Below, one piece after another: positions 1 through 10,522 of a DNA stretch of 52,712 nucleotides. The stretch lies in assembly GCF_001306035.1 (NCBI RefSeq), contig NZ_LGCM01000055.1, positions 64,001 through 116,712 of the forward strand, written 5' to 3'. Below the pieces are notes generated by a model. It did no database searches. It worked only from the letters and a program-made list of their open reading frames with translations, and was not told the origin of the DNA. How positions within the stretch are numbered: the stretch's first letter is position 1; each line of letters starts with the position of its first letter. Both the position numbers and the translations under genes were made by a program. Source of the DNA: Levilinea saccharolytica. GTDB taxonomy: Bacteria; Chloroflexota; Anaerolineae; Anaerolineales; Anaerolineaceae.

Positions 1-157
1 GAGGAACCGACCAGATGCGGGCGCGGGAGCGCAGGCGAGAATTGAAAGGCAGAGAGAGGAGAAAAGAGGGCAGCTTCATAAGTTAATTCTACTGCCATCT
101 GGCGAGGCGGGGGTGAAATTGTCGGCTCGGGTTGGGCAACGCGGGCGGCGGTTTCTA

Positions 158-186
158 TTGACAAAGATACCAGGGAAAAGTATCAT
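158..186 (+). promoter_or_regulatory. sigma70-type promoter giving a leaderless glycosyltransferase mRNA
   Basis: A consensus -35 TTGACA (158-163) and a -10 TATCAT (181-186) are separated by exactly 17 bp. The -10 ends only 7 nt before the ATG at 194, so the predicted transcript starts at or beside the start codon. This argues against the in-frame GTG at 113, which lies upstream of the promoter. Bases 1-157 show no gene that I can support. Confidence 0.7.
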
Positions 187-193
187 CAATCCC

Positions 194-1165
194 ATGAAAT
201 TGGCCGTGATCATTCCAGCATTAAATGAAGAAGAGAATATTGGCAAAGTCATCGCCGGCATCCCGCGCGAAATGGCAGGGGTGGATGAGACGATGATTTT
301 TGTGATTGACGACGGCTCTCGCGACGGCACCGCGCAGGCCGCCCGCGCCGCTGGCGCGCAGGTAATCTCGCACCACAGCAACCGCGGGGTCGGGCAATCT
401 TTTCAGACTGGCCTGCAGGCGGCTTTGGAATGCGGCGCGGATTTGATGGTCAACATTGACGGCGACGGGCAATTCTTGCCGGAGGAAATCCCGCTGCTGA
501 TCGGCCCGATTCTGGCGGGGGAGGCAGATTTTGTGCCTGCGGACCGCTTCAGCGACGGTCACGGCGGGCTGCGCAAGCCCGAGAACATGTCGGGGGTCAA
601 GTATTGGGGCAATCAGGTGATGTCGGATCTGATTGGGCGGCTGAGCGGCCAGCGCTTTAATGATGTTTCCTGCGGCTTTCGGGCTTATTCGCGCGAAGCC
701 ATGCTGCAGCTCAACCTGACGGGGGTGTTCACGTACACGCAAGAATCGTTTTTAGATTTGTCTTTCAAGCGGATGCGCATTCAGCCCGCGGCGGTCACCA
801 TTCGCTACTTCCCGGAGCGCAAATCGCGCGTGGCGGGTAATTTATTCACCTATACGCTGCGCACCCTGAACATTATCCTGCGGGCCTACCGCGACTTCCA
901 ACCGCTGCGCTTTTTTATCTACCTGGGCTTGCCGCCCTTCACCATCGGCACGGCGGCGCTCCTGTTCATGCTCTGGCATTATTGGATGTACCGGGCCTTT
1001 TCGCCCTATAAGGCGGTGGGTTTTGTGGGCATTTACCTGGTGTCTTTGGGGCTGATCCTTTTTATTTTTGGCTTTCTGGCCGACATGTTCATGCGGCTGC
1101 GGCAGACTCAAGAGAAAATCCTTTACTACGAAAAACGACGGACGTATGGACGGGATGAAAACTAG
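194..1165 (+). CDS. family 2 glycosyltransferase, dolichyl-phosphate-mannose-synthase-like
   Basis: A GT-A glycosyltransferase that probably transfers a sugar from a nucleotide donor to a polyprenyl-phosphate or glycan acceptor at the inner face of the membrane. The N-terminus MKLAVIIPALNEEENI is the typical GT2 opening. It is followed by IDDGSRDGT near residue 40 and IDGDGQ near residue 90, the nucleotide/metal-binding positions. The last 90 residues contain two hydrophobic segments (YLGLPPFTIG... and VGIYLVSLGLILFIFG), as in membrane-anchored DPM1/GtrB-like enzymes. The protein has 323 residues. The ATG at 194 is chosen because the GT fold starts there and a consensus promoter lies directly in front of it. 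The end overlaps the next gene by 20 nt, so the two are probably co-translated in a surface-polysaccharide operon. The exact sugar cannot be read from the sequence. Confidence 0.88.
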   Translation: MKLAVIIPALNEEENIGKVIAGIPREMAGVDETMIFVIDDGSRDGTAQAARAAGAQVISHHSNRGVGQSFQTGLQAALECGADLMVNIDGDGQFLPEEIPLLIGPILAGEADFVPADRFSDGHGGLRKPENMSGVKYWGNQVMSDLIGRLSGQRFNDVSCGFRAYSREAMLQLNLTGVFTYTQESFLDLSFKRMRIQPAAVTIRYFPERKSRVAGNLFTYTLRTLNIILRAYRDFQPLRFFIYLGLPPFTIGTAALLFMLWHYWMYRAFSPYKAVGFVGIYLVSLGLILFIFGFLADMFMRLRQTQEKILYYEKRRTYGRDEN

Positions 1166-2258
1166 CTGGGTAGACCGCCTGTTCAAGCGGCAATGGACTT
1201 CGGAACGGATCGCCAAATACATCGGTGCGTACCGCTCGTGCTGGCTGGCGTATGCGCTGGATGAAGATATCCGGCTGAACGCGGCCTCCGGCGGGACGAT
1301 TACGGGCCTGCTGGCGCACCTGTTGGAGACGGGCGAAATTGATGGGGCGTTGGTGTGCACCTCGCAGGTGGTGGGGAATGAGGTGCAGGCGGGCTACCGC
1401 ATCGCCACCACGCGCGAGGAGCTGCTGGCGGCGCAGGGCAGCAAATACATGGAAACCCATTTTTCGGGCGAAGCCGTGCCGTTGATCGAGGCTTTCCAGG
1501 GCAAACTGGCCTTGACCCTGCTGCCGTGCGACACCTGGACGGTGAACCGCATGCGCCAGAATCGCCCAGAAATTGACGCAAAAATTCGCCTGACGATTGC
1601 CCTGTTCTGCGGGCACATCTCTGATCCGGGCCTGACGCGCCTGGTGGTGCGCAAGGCCAAACCAGCGGGGGTCAGCCTGACCAGTTTCCGCAACCGCATT
1701 GGCCATTGGCGCGGCAAGCTGCGCTTTGGGTTTGAGGACGGCTCCACCAAAGAAAAGCCTTTCAGCGCCTTCAGTGATTATCAAAATCTGTATTTCTTTT
1801 GCGCGCGCAAATGCCTGCGCTGCCACGACCACACCGGCTATGACTGCGACCTTTCGGTTGGGGATGTGTGGCTGATGGCGATGAAGGACAATCCCATTAA
1901 ACACAACGCGGTGATTGCGCGCAGCGCCCGTGCCGAGGCGGATTTGCAGTCAGCTTTGGCGGCGGGCAAACTGAACTTGCAGCCGGTTCCGGTGGAACTG
2001 GTGGCGGACGCGCAGGCGCGTTCGCTGCCGATGCATTACAACGTGACGGCGCGCGCCCAGGCGGGGAAGCTTTGGGGGGTGAAGGTGAGCGACCCGGTCA
2101 ACGAGCGCGTGCGGCTGGTGGATTATCTGGTGGCGGCGGTGATTTTGTTCAATTACCGCTGGACCTCTACGCCCAAAGGCCGGGTGATGGTGGGGCGGCT
2201 GCCGCGGCTGCTGATCAAGCTCTATCTGTACGCGCTGAAAGCGCTGGAGGTGCTGTGA
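1146..2258 (+). CDS. FrhB/FdhB-family protein (coenzyme F420 hydrogenase beta-subunit-like)
   Basis: A member of the F420 hydrogenase/dehydrogenase beta-subunit family (flavin and iron-sulfur binding). It shows the family motif AASGGTITGLLAHLLETG near residue 50 and the cysteine cluster CARKCLRCHDHTGYDCD before SVGDVW near residue 240, where an Fe-S cluster would sit. Homologues of this branch often lie beside polysaccharide pyruvyl transferases in exopolysaccharide loci, as here, where their reaction is not settled. A role in F420-dependent respiration is unlikely because no hydrogenase or formate dehydrogenase partner is present. The ATG at 1146 is taken; a second ATG follows at 1155. The stop TGA shares its last base with the ATG of the next gene, so the operon is translationally coupled. 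Confidence 0.8.
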   Translation: MDGMKTSWVDRLFKRQWTSERIAKYIGAYRSCWLAYALDEDIRLNAASGGTITGLLAHLLETGEIDGALVCTSQVVGNEVQAGYRIATTREELLAAQGSKYMETHFSGEAVPLIEAFQGKLALTLLPCDTWTVNRMRQNRPEIDAKIRLTIALFCGHISDPGLTRLVVRKAKPAGVSLTSFRNRIGHWRGKLRFGFEDGSTKEKPFSAFSDYQNLYFFCARKCLRCHDHTGYDCDLSVGDVWLMAMKDNPIKHNAVIARSARAEADLQSALAAGKLNLQPVPVELVADAQARSLPMHYNVTARAQAGKLWGVKVSDPVNERVRLVDYLVAAVILFNYRWTSTPKGRVMVGRLPRLLIKLYLYALKALEVL

Positions 2259-3538
2259 TGCGCACAGCGGGCAAGGTGGCGATTATCGGCGGGTCCATTT
2301 GGGGCAACCGCGGGGCAGCGGCCATGCTGGAGACGACCATCGCGCAGGTGCGGGCGGTGCGCGGGGATGTGCGCATCGCCGTGTACACCCCGTACCCGCA
2401 GAAAGATGCGGCCCTGGCGCAGGATGACAGCCTGGAATTTTATGACAGCCGTCCGCAGGCCCTGGTGAAATATTTCGTGCAGGCGCTGTGGGTTTGGCTG
2501 CGGCGTAAACTGGGCGGCAGCCCGCAGCCGCAGGGCGCGCTGGGGGCGATGGACGGGGCAGATGCCCTGTTGGACGTGGGCGGGATCACCTTTGCGGATG
2601 GGCGCCTGATCTTCCTGCCGTACAACATTTTGACCCTGTGGCCGGCGATGCTGATGGGCACGCCGGTGGTCAAGCTCTCGCAGGCGGCGGGGTCGTTTCG
2701 CAACCCGCTCATCCGCTGGGCGGCGCGCATCTTTTTACCGCGCTGCGCGCAGACGTTTGCCCGCGGCGAGAAGACCTATGCTTATCTGCGTGAGTTGGGA
2801 CTGAGCGAAACCCAGGTGCAGCCGGCCACCGACGCAGCGTTTCTGTATGCACCCTCCTACTGCCTTTCGCACGAAAACGAAACCGCCCTGCGCCAGGTGT
2901 GTGAAAAACTGGACCAGCTGAAGGCCGCGGGCGCGCCGTTGGTGGCGATCTCGCCGAGTGTGCTGGTGATGGAAAAATCGGGATCGAGCAAGATTGATTA
3001 TCACCGCGTGCTGCTGGGGATGATGGAAGGCTGCGGGTCGCCGCAGGCGCATTTTGTGGTGTTCCCCAACGCTTCGCGGGAGCGCTCGAAGAAGTCGCGC
3101 AACAACGACATCATCGCCATCGAACGCCTGCGGGCCGAAGCAGAATTATCCCTGCCGCGCCCGCTGCTGAACCGCATCACCTGGATGATGTACGATGTGA
3201 ATACGCGCGGGATTGACGAGATCGTGCGGCGTGCGGATGTGCTGGTGACCTCGCGCTTTCACGCTATGGTGTTTGGCCTGCGCCTGTGTGTGCCGACCCT
3301 GGTGATTGGCTGGGGGCATAAGTACCTGGAGGCCATGCAGCGTTTTCACCTGGAACAATATGTGTTTGATTACCGCGAGGCGAGAAAAGACCTGAGCCAG
3401 GTGTTAACCGAGATGCTGACGCACAGCCGGGAAATTCATGAGGACATGCTGACGCTCGTGGGGGATGTGCAGCGTTCCTCAGAGGTTCAATTTGCGTATT
3501 TGAGGGGGCTGCTGCTTGAACCGCCAAACCATTCTTAA
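2258..3538 (+). CDS. polysaccharide pyruvyl transferase family protein (CsaB/WcaK-like)
   Basis: A probable ketal pyruvyl transferase, which adds pyruvate from phosphoenolpyruvate to a sugar of a surface glycan. The family fold is visible from the start: KVAIIGGSIWGNRGAAAMLETTI (N-terminal GT-B-like strand and glycine-rich turn), a middle GGITFADGRLIF segment, LSQAAGSFRNPL, and the late motif VLVTSRFHAMVFGL followed by VIGWGHKYLEAM, which is characteristic of the family (SRxHxxxxA type). The protein has 426 residues. Translation starts at the ATG sharing one base with the upstream TGA. The + strand reading frame stays open for another 62 codons upstream, but that part only shadows the previous gene. 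Context supports modification of a secondary cell-wall or capsule polymer. Confidence 0.82.
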   Translation: MRTAGKVAIIGGSIWGNRGAAAMLETTIAQVRAVRGDVRIAVYTPYPQKDAALAQDDSLEFYDSRPQALVKYFVQALWVWLRRKLGGSPQPQGALGAMDGADALLDVGGITFADGRLIFLPYNILTLWPAMLMGTPVVKLSQAAGSFRNPLIRWAARIFLPRCAQTFARGEKTYAYLRELGLSETQVQPATDAAFLYAPSYCLSHENETALRQVCEKLDQLKAAGAPLVAISPSVLVMEKSGSSKIDYHRVLLGMMEGCGSPQAHFVVFPNASRERSKKSRNNDIIAIERLRAEAELSLPRPLLNRITWMMYDVNTRGIDEIVRRADVLVTSRFHAMVFGLRLCVPTLVIGWGHKYLEAMQRFHLEQYVFDYREARKDLSQVLTEMLTHSREIHEDMLTLVGDVQRSSEVQFAYLRGLLLEPPNHS

Positions 3539-4424
3539 ATTCGCCAAATGGCTGTGGGTGGCGGCGGTGATTGTGGCGGGAGGGGTGTACCTTGTCACCC
3601 ACTGGGCAAGCGTCTCAGGATACTTTGCCACCATCGCTGTGCAGAACCTGCTGCTCTCCGCCTTGTTTTTGGCGGCGGGTAAGCTGGTTTTGGTGTTCCT
3701 TTCGCAGGAGGCGGTGCAGGGGGAAGGATTGAATATCGGGTATGCCGAAATCTTCCGCATTGTGGCCATTTCCCAACTGGGCAAATACATCCCTGGGGGT
3801 GTGTGGCATTTTGTGGGGCGTTTTAACCTGTATCACGACCGCGAGCTTTCGGCCCGAAAATCCACCAAGGCGCTGATCGTCGAAAACGTCTGGCTGCTGA
3901 GCGGGGCGGTAATCAGCGGAGCGGCGGCGGGGCTGCTTTCACCCCAGGCGCCGGAACTGCTGGAGCGCATCGGCTGGCGCGTGGGCGGGTGGGGACTGGC
4001 GGCTTTGGGCGTGGGGCTGCTTTTGGCCTGGCTGGGGCTGCTGGTGGGGTTTGAGCGCTTTTTCCGCAAAAAGGATGAAGCCCAATTGGCCTGGGGGCGA
4101 GTGCTGCGGCTGATGGGTGTGCAGGCGGCGGTTTGGGTTCTGCTGGGGATCAGTTTTGCCTTTGTTTTCCCCCAGGTGAGCGCAGATACTCTGCTGCTCA
4201 ACATCAGCGTGTACGCCTTGAGCTGGATTGTGGGCTACGTGGTGGTGTTTGCCCCCGGCGGGCTGGGCGTGCGCGAGGCGACGCTGACCTGGATGCTGGC
4301 GAGTGTGATCGCGCCGGAGGACGCGTTGATTTATTCCACCGTACACCGTTTTGTGTACGTGGTGGTGGAACTGATTCTGGGCGCTTTGGCTGGGGGGATG
4401 CAGCTGCTGAATAAAAAGGAGTGA
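3516..4424 (+). CDS. UPF0104/lysylphosphatidylglycerol-synthase-TM-like flippase family protein
   Basis: An integral membrane protein of 302 residues with about eight hydrophobic segments, related to the transmembrane half of MprF and to YbhN/AglD. The hallmark FAPGGLGVREATLTWML is present near residue 245, and SQLGKYIPGGVWHFVGR near residue 90 matches the second conserved block. These proteins are associated with lipid or lipid-linked-saccharide translocation in glycan pathways. The start is a TTG at 3516 inside the end of the pyruvyl transferase gene (23-nt overlap). No ATG or GTG fits before the first hydrophobic segment, so TTG is accepted. It is the last gene of the four-gene + operon and is followed by a terminator. 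Confidence 0.8.
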   Translation: MNRQTILKFAKWLWVAAVIVAGGVYLVTHWASVSGYFATIAVQNLLLSALFLAAGKLVLVFLSQEAVQGEGLNIGYAEIFRIVAISQLGKYIPGGVWHFVGRFNLYHDRELSARKSTKALIVENVWLLSGAVISGAAAGLLSPQAPELLERIGWRVGGWGLAALGVGLLLAWLGLLVGFERFFRKKDEAQLAWGRVLRLMGVQAAVWVLLGISFAFVFPQVSADTLLLNISVYALSWIVGYVVVFAPGGLGVREATLTWMLASVIAPEDALIYSTVHRFVYVVVELILGALAGGMQLLNKKE

Positions 4425-4474
4425 AGCGCGAGGACTGCGGTTCACGCGACAGTAGAGAGGTTCGGGCTGAAAAT

Positions 4475-4497
4475 GAGGCCGCAGAGCCTCTTTTTTT
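4475..4497 (+). terminator. intrinsic terminator of the glycan operon
   Basis: Stem GAGGC (4475-4479) and GCCTC (4486-4490) with a 6-nt loop, followed by seven T residues (4491-4497). It closes the + operon and overlaps the 3' end of the convergent DUF2142 gene by two bases. Confidence 0.7.
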
Positions 4498-6313
4498 ATT
4501 GAGTGGGGGAAGCCTGACAGCGGTAGCGGAAGAGCAGATCCGTGTTTTGCGGCTGCTGATCGAGGGTGAGTGTGCCGCGGTAGTCATCCGCAGGGGTAGC
4601 GGCCAATTGCAGCCCGGAGAAGGGGCCGGAATGGGTGAGGGTGAGGGCCAGCTCGTGGGTGTTCACCTGGGTCAGCGGGGGGAACTGAAGGATGAAGGAG
4701 CCGTTGGCGGGCACGGAACGGAAGGGGATTTCCTGGGAGACCAGGGTTTGCCCGGTGGTCAGGTCGCTGAGGACGGCGGTGAAGGCCCCGGCGGCGGCGT
4801 CACGCTGGGGGTTGAAGGCGCGCACGCTGATTTGATCCACGGAGGGACATTCCACGATGAAGGTTTGCTGCACGGCGGTGTTGGGCGGGAGCGGCAGGGT
4901 GATATCGGGAGAGGGGGCCCAGTTCTTATAGACGGGCAGCAGACACTCCTCACCCGTGTAGCGCGAGGGGCCGCACAGGGTGTAATACGAAAGGCCCATG
5001 CCCACCGTGTACAGGCTGAGGGCGGCGCCCAGAAAGGCCGCAGCCAGGGGCAGATGAGCGCGGCGCAGCGGCAAGACCCGCCCCCAGGCGGTGAGACCCA
5101 GGAGCAGCAGGGGAAACACGGCCACGTAATAACGCCCGTGGGTGGAAACCACCCCTGTGGTCATATTCTGTTTGAGAATGAGGCGCAGGGCAAAGGTGCC
5201 GAAGAAGGTCAGGGCGAAGAGGACCAGCAGGCCCACGCGCACGCGCGTGGGCGGGCGGGGATCGCTGTGAGAAGCGGCCAGCGCCCCCAGCAGCCCCAGG
5301 GGGTACAGCACGAAGACCAGGGAGGGAACCGGCCAGTAATCATAGCCGTAGGCGGCGATCCAGCCGGTGAGGACTTTGGGCAAGTTTTGGGCGCTGTACG
5401 CCAGGAGTGAAGCGATGAACCCCAGGGGATCTTTGAGCGAGTTGAGCAGCACAGTGAGGGGGCTGGTGCCTTCCAGCCCGCGGCGCACGGCGTCAGACTG
5501 CCAGGCGATGAGATTCCAGCCGCCCGCCACGAGGATCATCAGCACGGCGGCCGCTGCCCAAAAAAGGGCAAAGGCTTTGCGTGAGGGGAACTGGCGGGGG
5601 GAGAGGAGCAGCAGCAGGAGCAGAAGGGGGATGGAGTTGACCTTGACCGAAAACAAGAGCAGCAGCAGCCCAAAGGTGGTGAGGGTGATTTTGCGGTCGA
5701 AATGAGGCTGACAGATGAGCAGGTGCAGCGACCAGGCGATAAAGAGGAAACTGACGCCGTTGGTGATGGGGTCCGACGAGACGGTGGCGGCTTGAAGCAG
5801 GGTGATGGGGGCCAGGGCGAGGGCGGCCAGCAGCCATTTGCCGATGGGGATGATGCGCACAGCCAGGGCGGCAAGCAGGACGTAGAGGAGTAGATAGGTG
5901 AGGCGCAGCAAATAATAGAGGATGGGGATGGGCAGGCTGAGATACCAGCCGAAGATGCGCACCAGCACAGCCTGGACGATGTAGTTGAGGGGCGAGTAGG
6001 TGGCGCGGGTGCGGTAGGCCACCGTTTGCGGGTCGCGCACGGTGTATTGCAGGCTGTTCTGAAATTGCTGCCAGGTGAGGGGGGCGAGGAATTTTTGCTG
6101 GCGGTAGGAGACGGCGTAAAAAGACTGGGGCAGCCCGGCGCGGCCAAGATAGGAATTGGGCAGGGGGTGGTTAAGAGAAATTTCGTAGATGCGGGCAAAG
6201 TGGGTTTCTTCGTCGTTGCCTGCCCCCACCGGCAGGAGGAAAGTGAAGATCAACCCAAAAAAGAGGGCAAAGATGAGGAAAGCGGTGTGAGGTTGAATGC
6301 GGATGCGGTTCAT
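4496..6313 (-). CDS. DUF2142 multi-pass membrane protein
   Basis: A membrane protein of about 605 residues. It has an N-terminal hydrophobic segment, then PVGAGNDEETHFARIYEIS, the acidic/His motif typical of DUF2142 (compare PPDEPAHF in GT-C-like glycosyltransferases), then about ten further hydrophobic helices. The C-terminal soluble part of about 120 residues is beta-rich and probably extracytoplasmic. DUF2142 proteins resemble GT-C glycosyltransferases and often sit in surface-polysaccharide loci, which fits the convergent glycan operon. The enzymatic activity is inferred, not shown. Two ATGs are adjacent at 6316 and 6313. The second has slightly better distance from the GAGG upstream, so it is used here. 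Start confidence is low; family confidence is high. Confidence 0.78.
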   Translation of the reverse strand: MNRIRIQPHTAFLIFALFFGLIFTFLLPVGAGNDEETHFARIYEISLNHPLPNSYLGRAGLPQSFYAVSYRQQKFLAPLTWQQFQNSLQYTVRDPQTVAYRTRATYSPLNYIVQAVLVRIFGWYLSLPIPILYYLLRLTYLLLYVLLAALAVRIIPIGKWLLAALALAPITLLQAATVSSDPITNGVSFLFIAWSLHLLICQPHFDRKITLTTFGLLLLLFSVKVNSIPLLLLLLLLSPRQFPSRKAFALFWAAAAVLMILVAGGWNLIAWQSDAVRRGLEGTSPLTVLLNSLKDPLGFIASLLAYSAQNLPKVLTGWIAAYGYDYWPVPSLVFVLYPLGLLGALAASHSDPRPPTRVRVGLLVLFALTFFGTFALRLILKQNMTTGVVSTHGRYYVAVFPLLLLGLTAWGRVLPLRRAHLPLAAAFLGAALSLYTVGMGLSYYTLCGPSRYTGEECLLPVYKNWAPSPDITLPLPPNTAVQQTFIVECPSVDQISVRAFNPQRDAAAGAFTAVLSDLTTGQTLVSQEIPFRSVPANGSFILQFPPLTQVNTHELALTLTHSGPFSGLQLAATPADDYRGTLTLDQQPQNTDLLFRYRCQASPTQ

Positions 6314-6375
6314 CATACCTCGACGGGCTGCGGGATGCCGAGGGAATTATACCCGCTTTAGGGCGCCGAGGAGTG

Positions 6376-6413
6376 AAAAAAGCCCCCCTGCAGTGGTGAG
6401 GCCGCAGGGGGGC
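6376..6413 (-). terminator. intrinsic terminator after the beta-glucosidase gene
   Basis: On the minus strand a GC-rich stem (CCCCCCTGC paired with GCAGGGGGG) is followed by a C and a run of six T. It lies 10 bases beyond the beta-glucosidase stop and ends the mgl-bgl transcription unit. Confidence 0.82.
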
Positions 6414-6422
6414 GGGAAGGCG

Positions 6423-7901
<1,479 letters not shown>

Positions 7902-8921
7902 TTATTTCTTGACGTAGTATTTGGCGATATCAAAGGCGACGGCGAAGACGATGATGAGGCCTTTGACGATCTGCTGCCAGTAGGGGTTGACGCCGATGAA
8001 GGTCAGGCCGTAGTTGATGACGCCAAAAATGAGCACGCCCGCCAACATGCCGGGGACGGTGCCGATACCGCCGGAGGTGGACACACCCCCCACCACGCAG
8101 GCGGCGATGGCGTCCAATTCATACATGTTACCGTAGTTGTTGGTGGCGCCGCCGGTGCGTCCAGCTTCAAGAACCCCGGCCAGGCCGTACATGGCCCCCG
8201 CGAAGGAGTAGACGAAGATGAGCATGCGGGAAACGTTAATACCGGAGACCCGCGCTGCCTGGGGGTTGCCGCCGATGGCGTACAGGCTTTTGCCGATGGT
8301 GGTCTTGTTCAGCAGTACCCACACCAGCACAGCCACAATCAGGGCGATGATGACAATGTAGGGGATGGAATAAGGACCGGATGGGCCGATGTAGCCGGTT
8401 CCCAGCTTGGTGAAATCGGCGCGCAGGCCGCCGATGGGCTGGGAGTTATTCGGTTCCATGGCAAAGTAGATTGAGTTCATACCGTAGATGATCACCATGG
8501 TGCCCAGGGTGGCAATGAAGGGCGGCACGTTGAGCTTGGCAACGATGAGGCCATTGGCGAAGCCCAGGATGATGCCGGTAAGGATGCAGATGAGGATGGG
8601 GACGATCAGGGGAATTTCCGGCAAATTGGGGAAGAAGCGGCGGGAGTAATCCAGCGTTTGCAGCATGGAGGCTGAAATTACTGCGGCCAGACCCACCATG
8701 CGGCCGGCGGACAGGTCGGTTCCCTGGGTGATGAGAATGCCGCCCACACCCAGCGCGATGATAATGCGGGTGGAGGACATGATCATGATGTTGCGCAGGT
8801 TGTTCATGGACAAGAAGGCCGGGTTCTGGAAGGCGATGGCCAGAACGAGGATGATCAACACGATGAAGATGGCGTTGTCGTTTACGAATTTGCGCAGGGC
8901 AGCTTTATCGGGCAGTTTCAT
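7902..8921 (-). CDS. mglC: sugar ABC transporter permease, MglC/RbsC family
   Basis: Inner-membrane permease of a galactose/ribose-type ABC importer. About eight to ten hydrophobic helices are present. The family motifs GTDLSAGRMVGLAAVISA near residue 65, IILGFANGLIVAKLNVPPFIATLGT near residue 120 and AIGGNPQAARVSGI near residue 220 are those of BPD_transp_2 permeases. The long PNNSQPIGG loop and overall shape resemble MglC most. The ATG at 8921 is preferred over an upstream in-frame ATG at 8939 because GGAGAAGAGAG lies just before it. It is the last gene of the mglBAC operon and is followed by a strong terminator. The sugar is inferred from family resemblance and the downstream beta-glucosidase. 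Confidence 0.9.
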   Translation of the reverse strand: MKLPDKAALRKFVNDNAIFIVLIILVLAIAFQNPAFLSMNNLRNIMIMSSTRIIIALGVGGILITQGTDLSAGRMVGLAAVISASMLQTLDYSRRFFPNLPEIPLIVPILICILTGIILGFANGLIVAKLNVPPFIATLGTMVIIYGMNSIYFAMEPNNSQPIGGLRADFTKLGTGYIGPSGPYSIPYIVIIALIVAVLVWVLLNKTTIGKSLYAIGGNPQAARVSGINVSRMLIFVYSFAGAMYGLAGVLEAGRTGGATNNYGNMYELDAIAACVVGGVSTSGGIGTVPGMLAGVLIFGVINYGLTFIGVNPYWQQIVKGLIIVFAVAFDIAKYYVKK

Positions 8922-8942
8922 AGACTCTCTTCTCCACAAATA

Positions 8943-10463
8943 TCACATATATTGCGTGGCAAGACGCATAATTTTTTCCTGGGTCGCTTCTTGCTGTGGA
9001 AGGACCCCGGAGACTTGACCCATGCTCATGACCAAAATGCGGTCAGACACGCCCAGAAGTTCGGGCATTTCGGAAGAAATCATGATGATGGCTTTGCCGC
9101 GTTTAGCCAGGTCCAACATCAGGGTATAGATTTCATATTTTGCGCCCACATCAATACCGCGGGTGGGTTCATCCAAAATGAGGATGTCCGGTTCGGTGAG
9201 CAGCCAGCGAGCGAGGAGGACTTTTTGCTGGTTGCCGCCGGAAAGGTTGGCGATGAGGGTCTTGATGGTGGGGGTTTTAACGCGCAGCTGCTGGCAGCTG
9301 TTTTCGACGTCGCTGCGCATGCGTTTTTCATCAATCAGGCCGGCGCGCCCGCGGTAGCGCCGCAGGTTGGCCACCACGGTGTTTTCTCGGACGGAGAGGA
9401 CAGGGAAGATGCCGGATACGCGGCGTTCTTCGGTGAGCAGGGCGATACCTTGTTGTTTGGCGTCGATGGGAGAATTGATATGGACCGGCCGGTCTTTGAT
9501 GAAGATTTTTCCGGAAGCCACAGCTCGCAGGCCGAAGATGGCTTCGACCAATTCGGTGCGCTGCGCGCCGACCAGGCCGCCAATGCCGAGGATTTCACCG
9601 CGCCGCAGCTCAAAGGAGACGTTTTTGAAGCTTTTGGGGTTGGTGGAAGTCAGCCCTTCGACGCGCATCATGACATCGGAAGGGGTATTGGTTTTTTCAG
9701 GGAAGCGGTTGGTCAGCTCGCGGCCGACCATGCGGCTGATGATGAGGTCGTTGGTCAGCTCGGCTGAGGCCCAGGTGCCCACACGTTTGCCGTCGCGCAT
9801 GATGGTGACTTCGTCGGCGATCTGCAGGATCTCTTCGATTTTATGCGAGATGTAAATGATGGCCACGCCGCGGGCCTTGAGATCGTTAATGATCTTGAAA
9901 AGATGGACAACCTCACGCTCGGTTAACGATGAGGTGGGCTCGTCCATGATGATGATTTTGGCATTGTACGAGACCGCCTTGGCGATTTCCATGGACTGAA
10001 TTTTTGACACCGACAATTCGCGCACGCGGGTTTCGGGGTGGATATCCATCTGGAGATCGTCGAGCAATGCTTTGGTGTCGGCAAACATCTTCTTGTGGTT
10101 AACGAGTTGGATGGGGCCGAGGTTAAGGGTGATGGGGTAACGGCCTAACCAGATGTTTTCCATGACGCTGCGGTGCGGGACGGGGTGAAGCTCCTGATGA
10201 ATCATGGAAATGCCCTGGGAAAGGGCCTGGCGAGGATTTTCCACCTTGACCGGTTCGCCATTCAGGATGACCTCTCCAGAATCCTGGAAATAGAGGCCGA
10301 AGAGGACTTTCATGAGGGTGGACTTACCGGCGCCGTTTTCGCCCATGAGGGCGTGCACGGTTCCTGGGCGGACTTGCAGCGTGACATCATCCAGGGCCTT
10401 TACCCCTGGGAAAGACTTGGAGATGTTTCGCATTTCCAGAACGTATCTGTTTTCATCACCCAT
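8943..10463 (-). CDS. mglA: sugar ABC transporter ATPase with two nucleotide-binding domains, MglA family
   Basis: Tandem-domain ATPase that energises the MglC permease. The first domain has Walker A GENGAGKST at residues 41-49, and MDEPTSSLTEREV carries Walker B. The second domain carries the signature LSGGNQQKVLLARWL and Walker B LILDEPTRGIDVGAKYEIY, typical of the MglA/RbsA/AraG family. The second domain's Walker A is degenerate (GGLVGAQRTE), which is normal for the family. The ATG at 10463 follows AAAGGTGA; a TTG at 10484 is in frame but has no better ribosome-binding site. The gene is 21 nt upstream of mglC and probably also transcribed from an internal promoter. Confidence 0.93.
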   Translation of the reverse strand: MGDENRYVLEMRNISKSFPGVKALDDVTLQVRPGTVHALMGENGAGKSTLMKVLFGLYFQDSGEVILNGEPVKVENPRQALSQGISMIHQELHPVPHRSVMENIWLGRYPITLNLGPIQLVNHKKMFADTKALLDDLQMDIHPETRVRELSVSKIQSMEIAKAVSYNAKIIIMDEPTSSLTEREVVHLFKIINDLKARGVAIIYISHKIEEILQIADEVTIMRDGKRVGTWASAELTNDLIISRMVGRELTNRFPEKTNTPSDVMMRVEGLTSTNPKSFKNVSFELRRGEILGIGGLVGAQRTELVEAIFGLRAVASGKIFIKDRPVHINSPIDAKQQGIALLTEERRVSGIFPVLSVRENTVVANLRRYRGRAGLIDEKRMRSDVENSCQQLRVKTPTIKTLIANLSGGNQQKVLLARWLLTEPDILILDEPTRGIDVGAKYEIYTLMLDLAKRGKAIIMISSEMPELLGVSDRILVMSMGQVSGVLPQQEATQEKIMRLATQYM

Positions 10464-10522
10464 GCGATCACCTTTATGATTCAAGTTCTTGGGGAATTTT
10501 CAAAAGAGGAGGATAAAAATCA

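Noticed and set aside
1-112. Tail of a coding sequence ending near base 45
   Set aside because: A 14-codon open stretch to TGA is too short to support a protein call.
113-193. GTG start with a GAGGCGGGG-like site, extending the glycosyltransferase by 27 residues
   Set aside because: A consensus promoter with 17-bp spacing lies inside this stretch and the GT2 fold begins at 194.
4421-5410. Long + strand open frame opposite the DUF2142 gene
   Set aside because: Gly- and Gln-rich, no recognisable motifs, and antisense to a membrane protein with clear helices; a shadow of GC-rich codon use.
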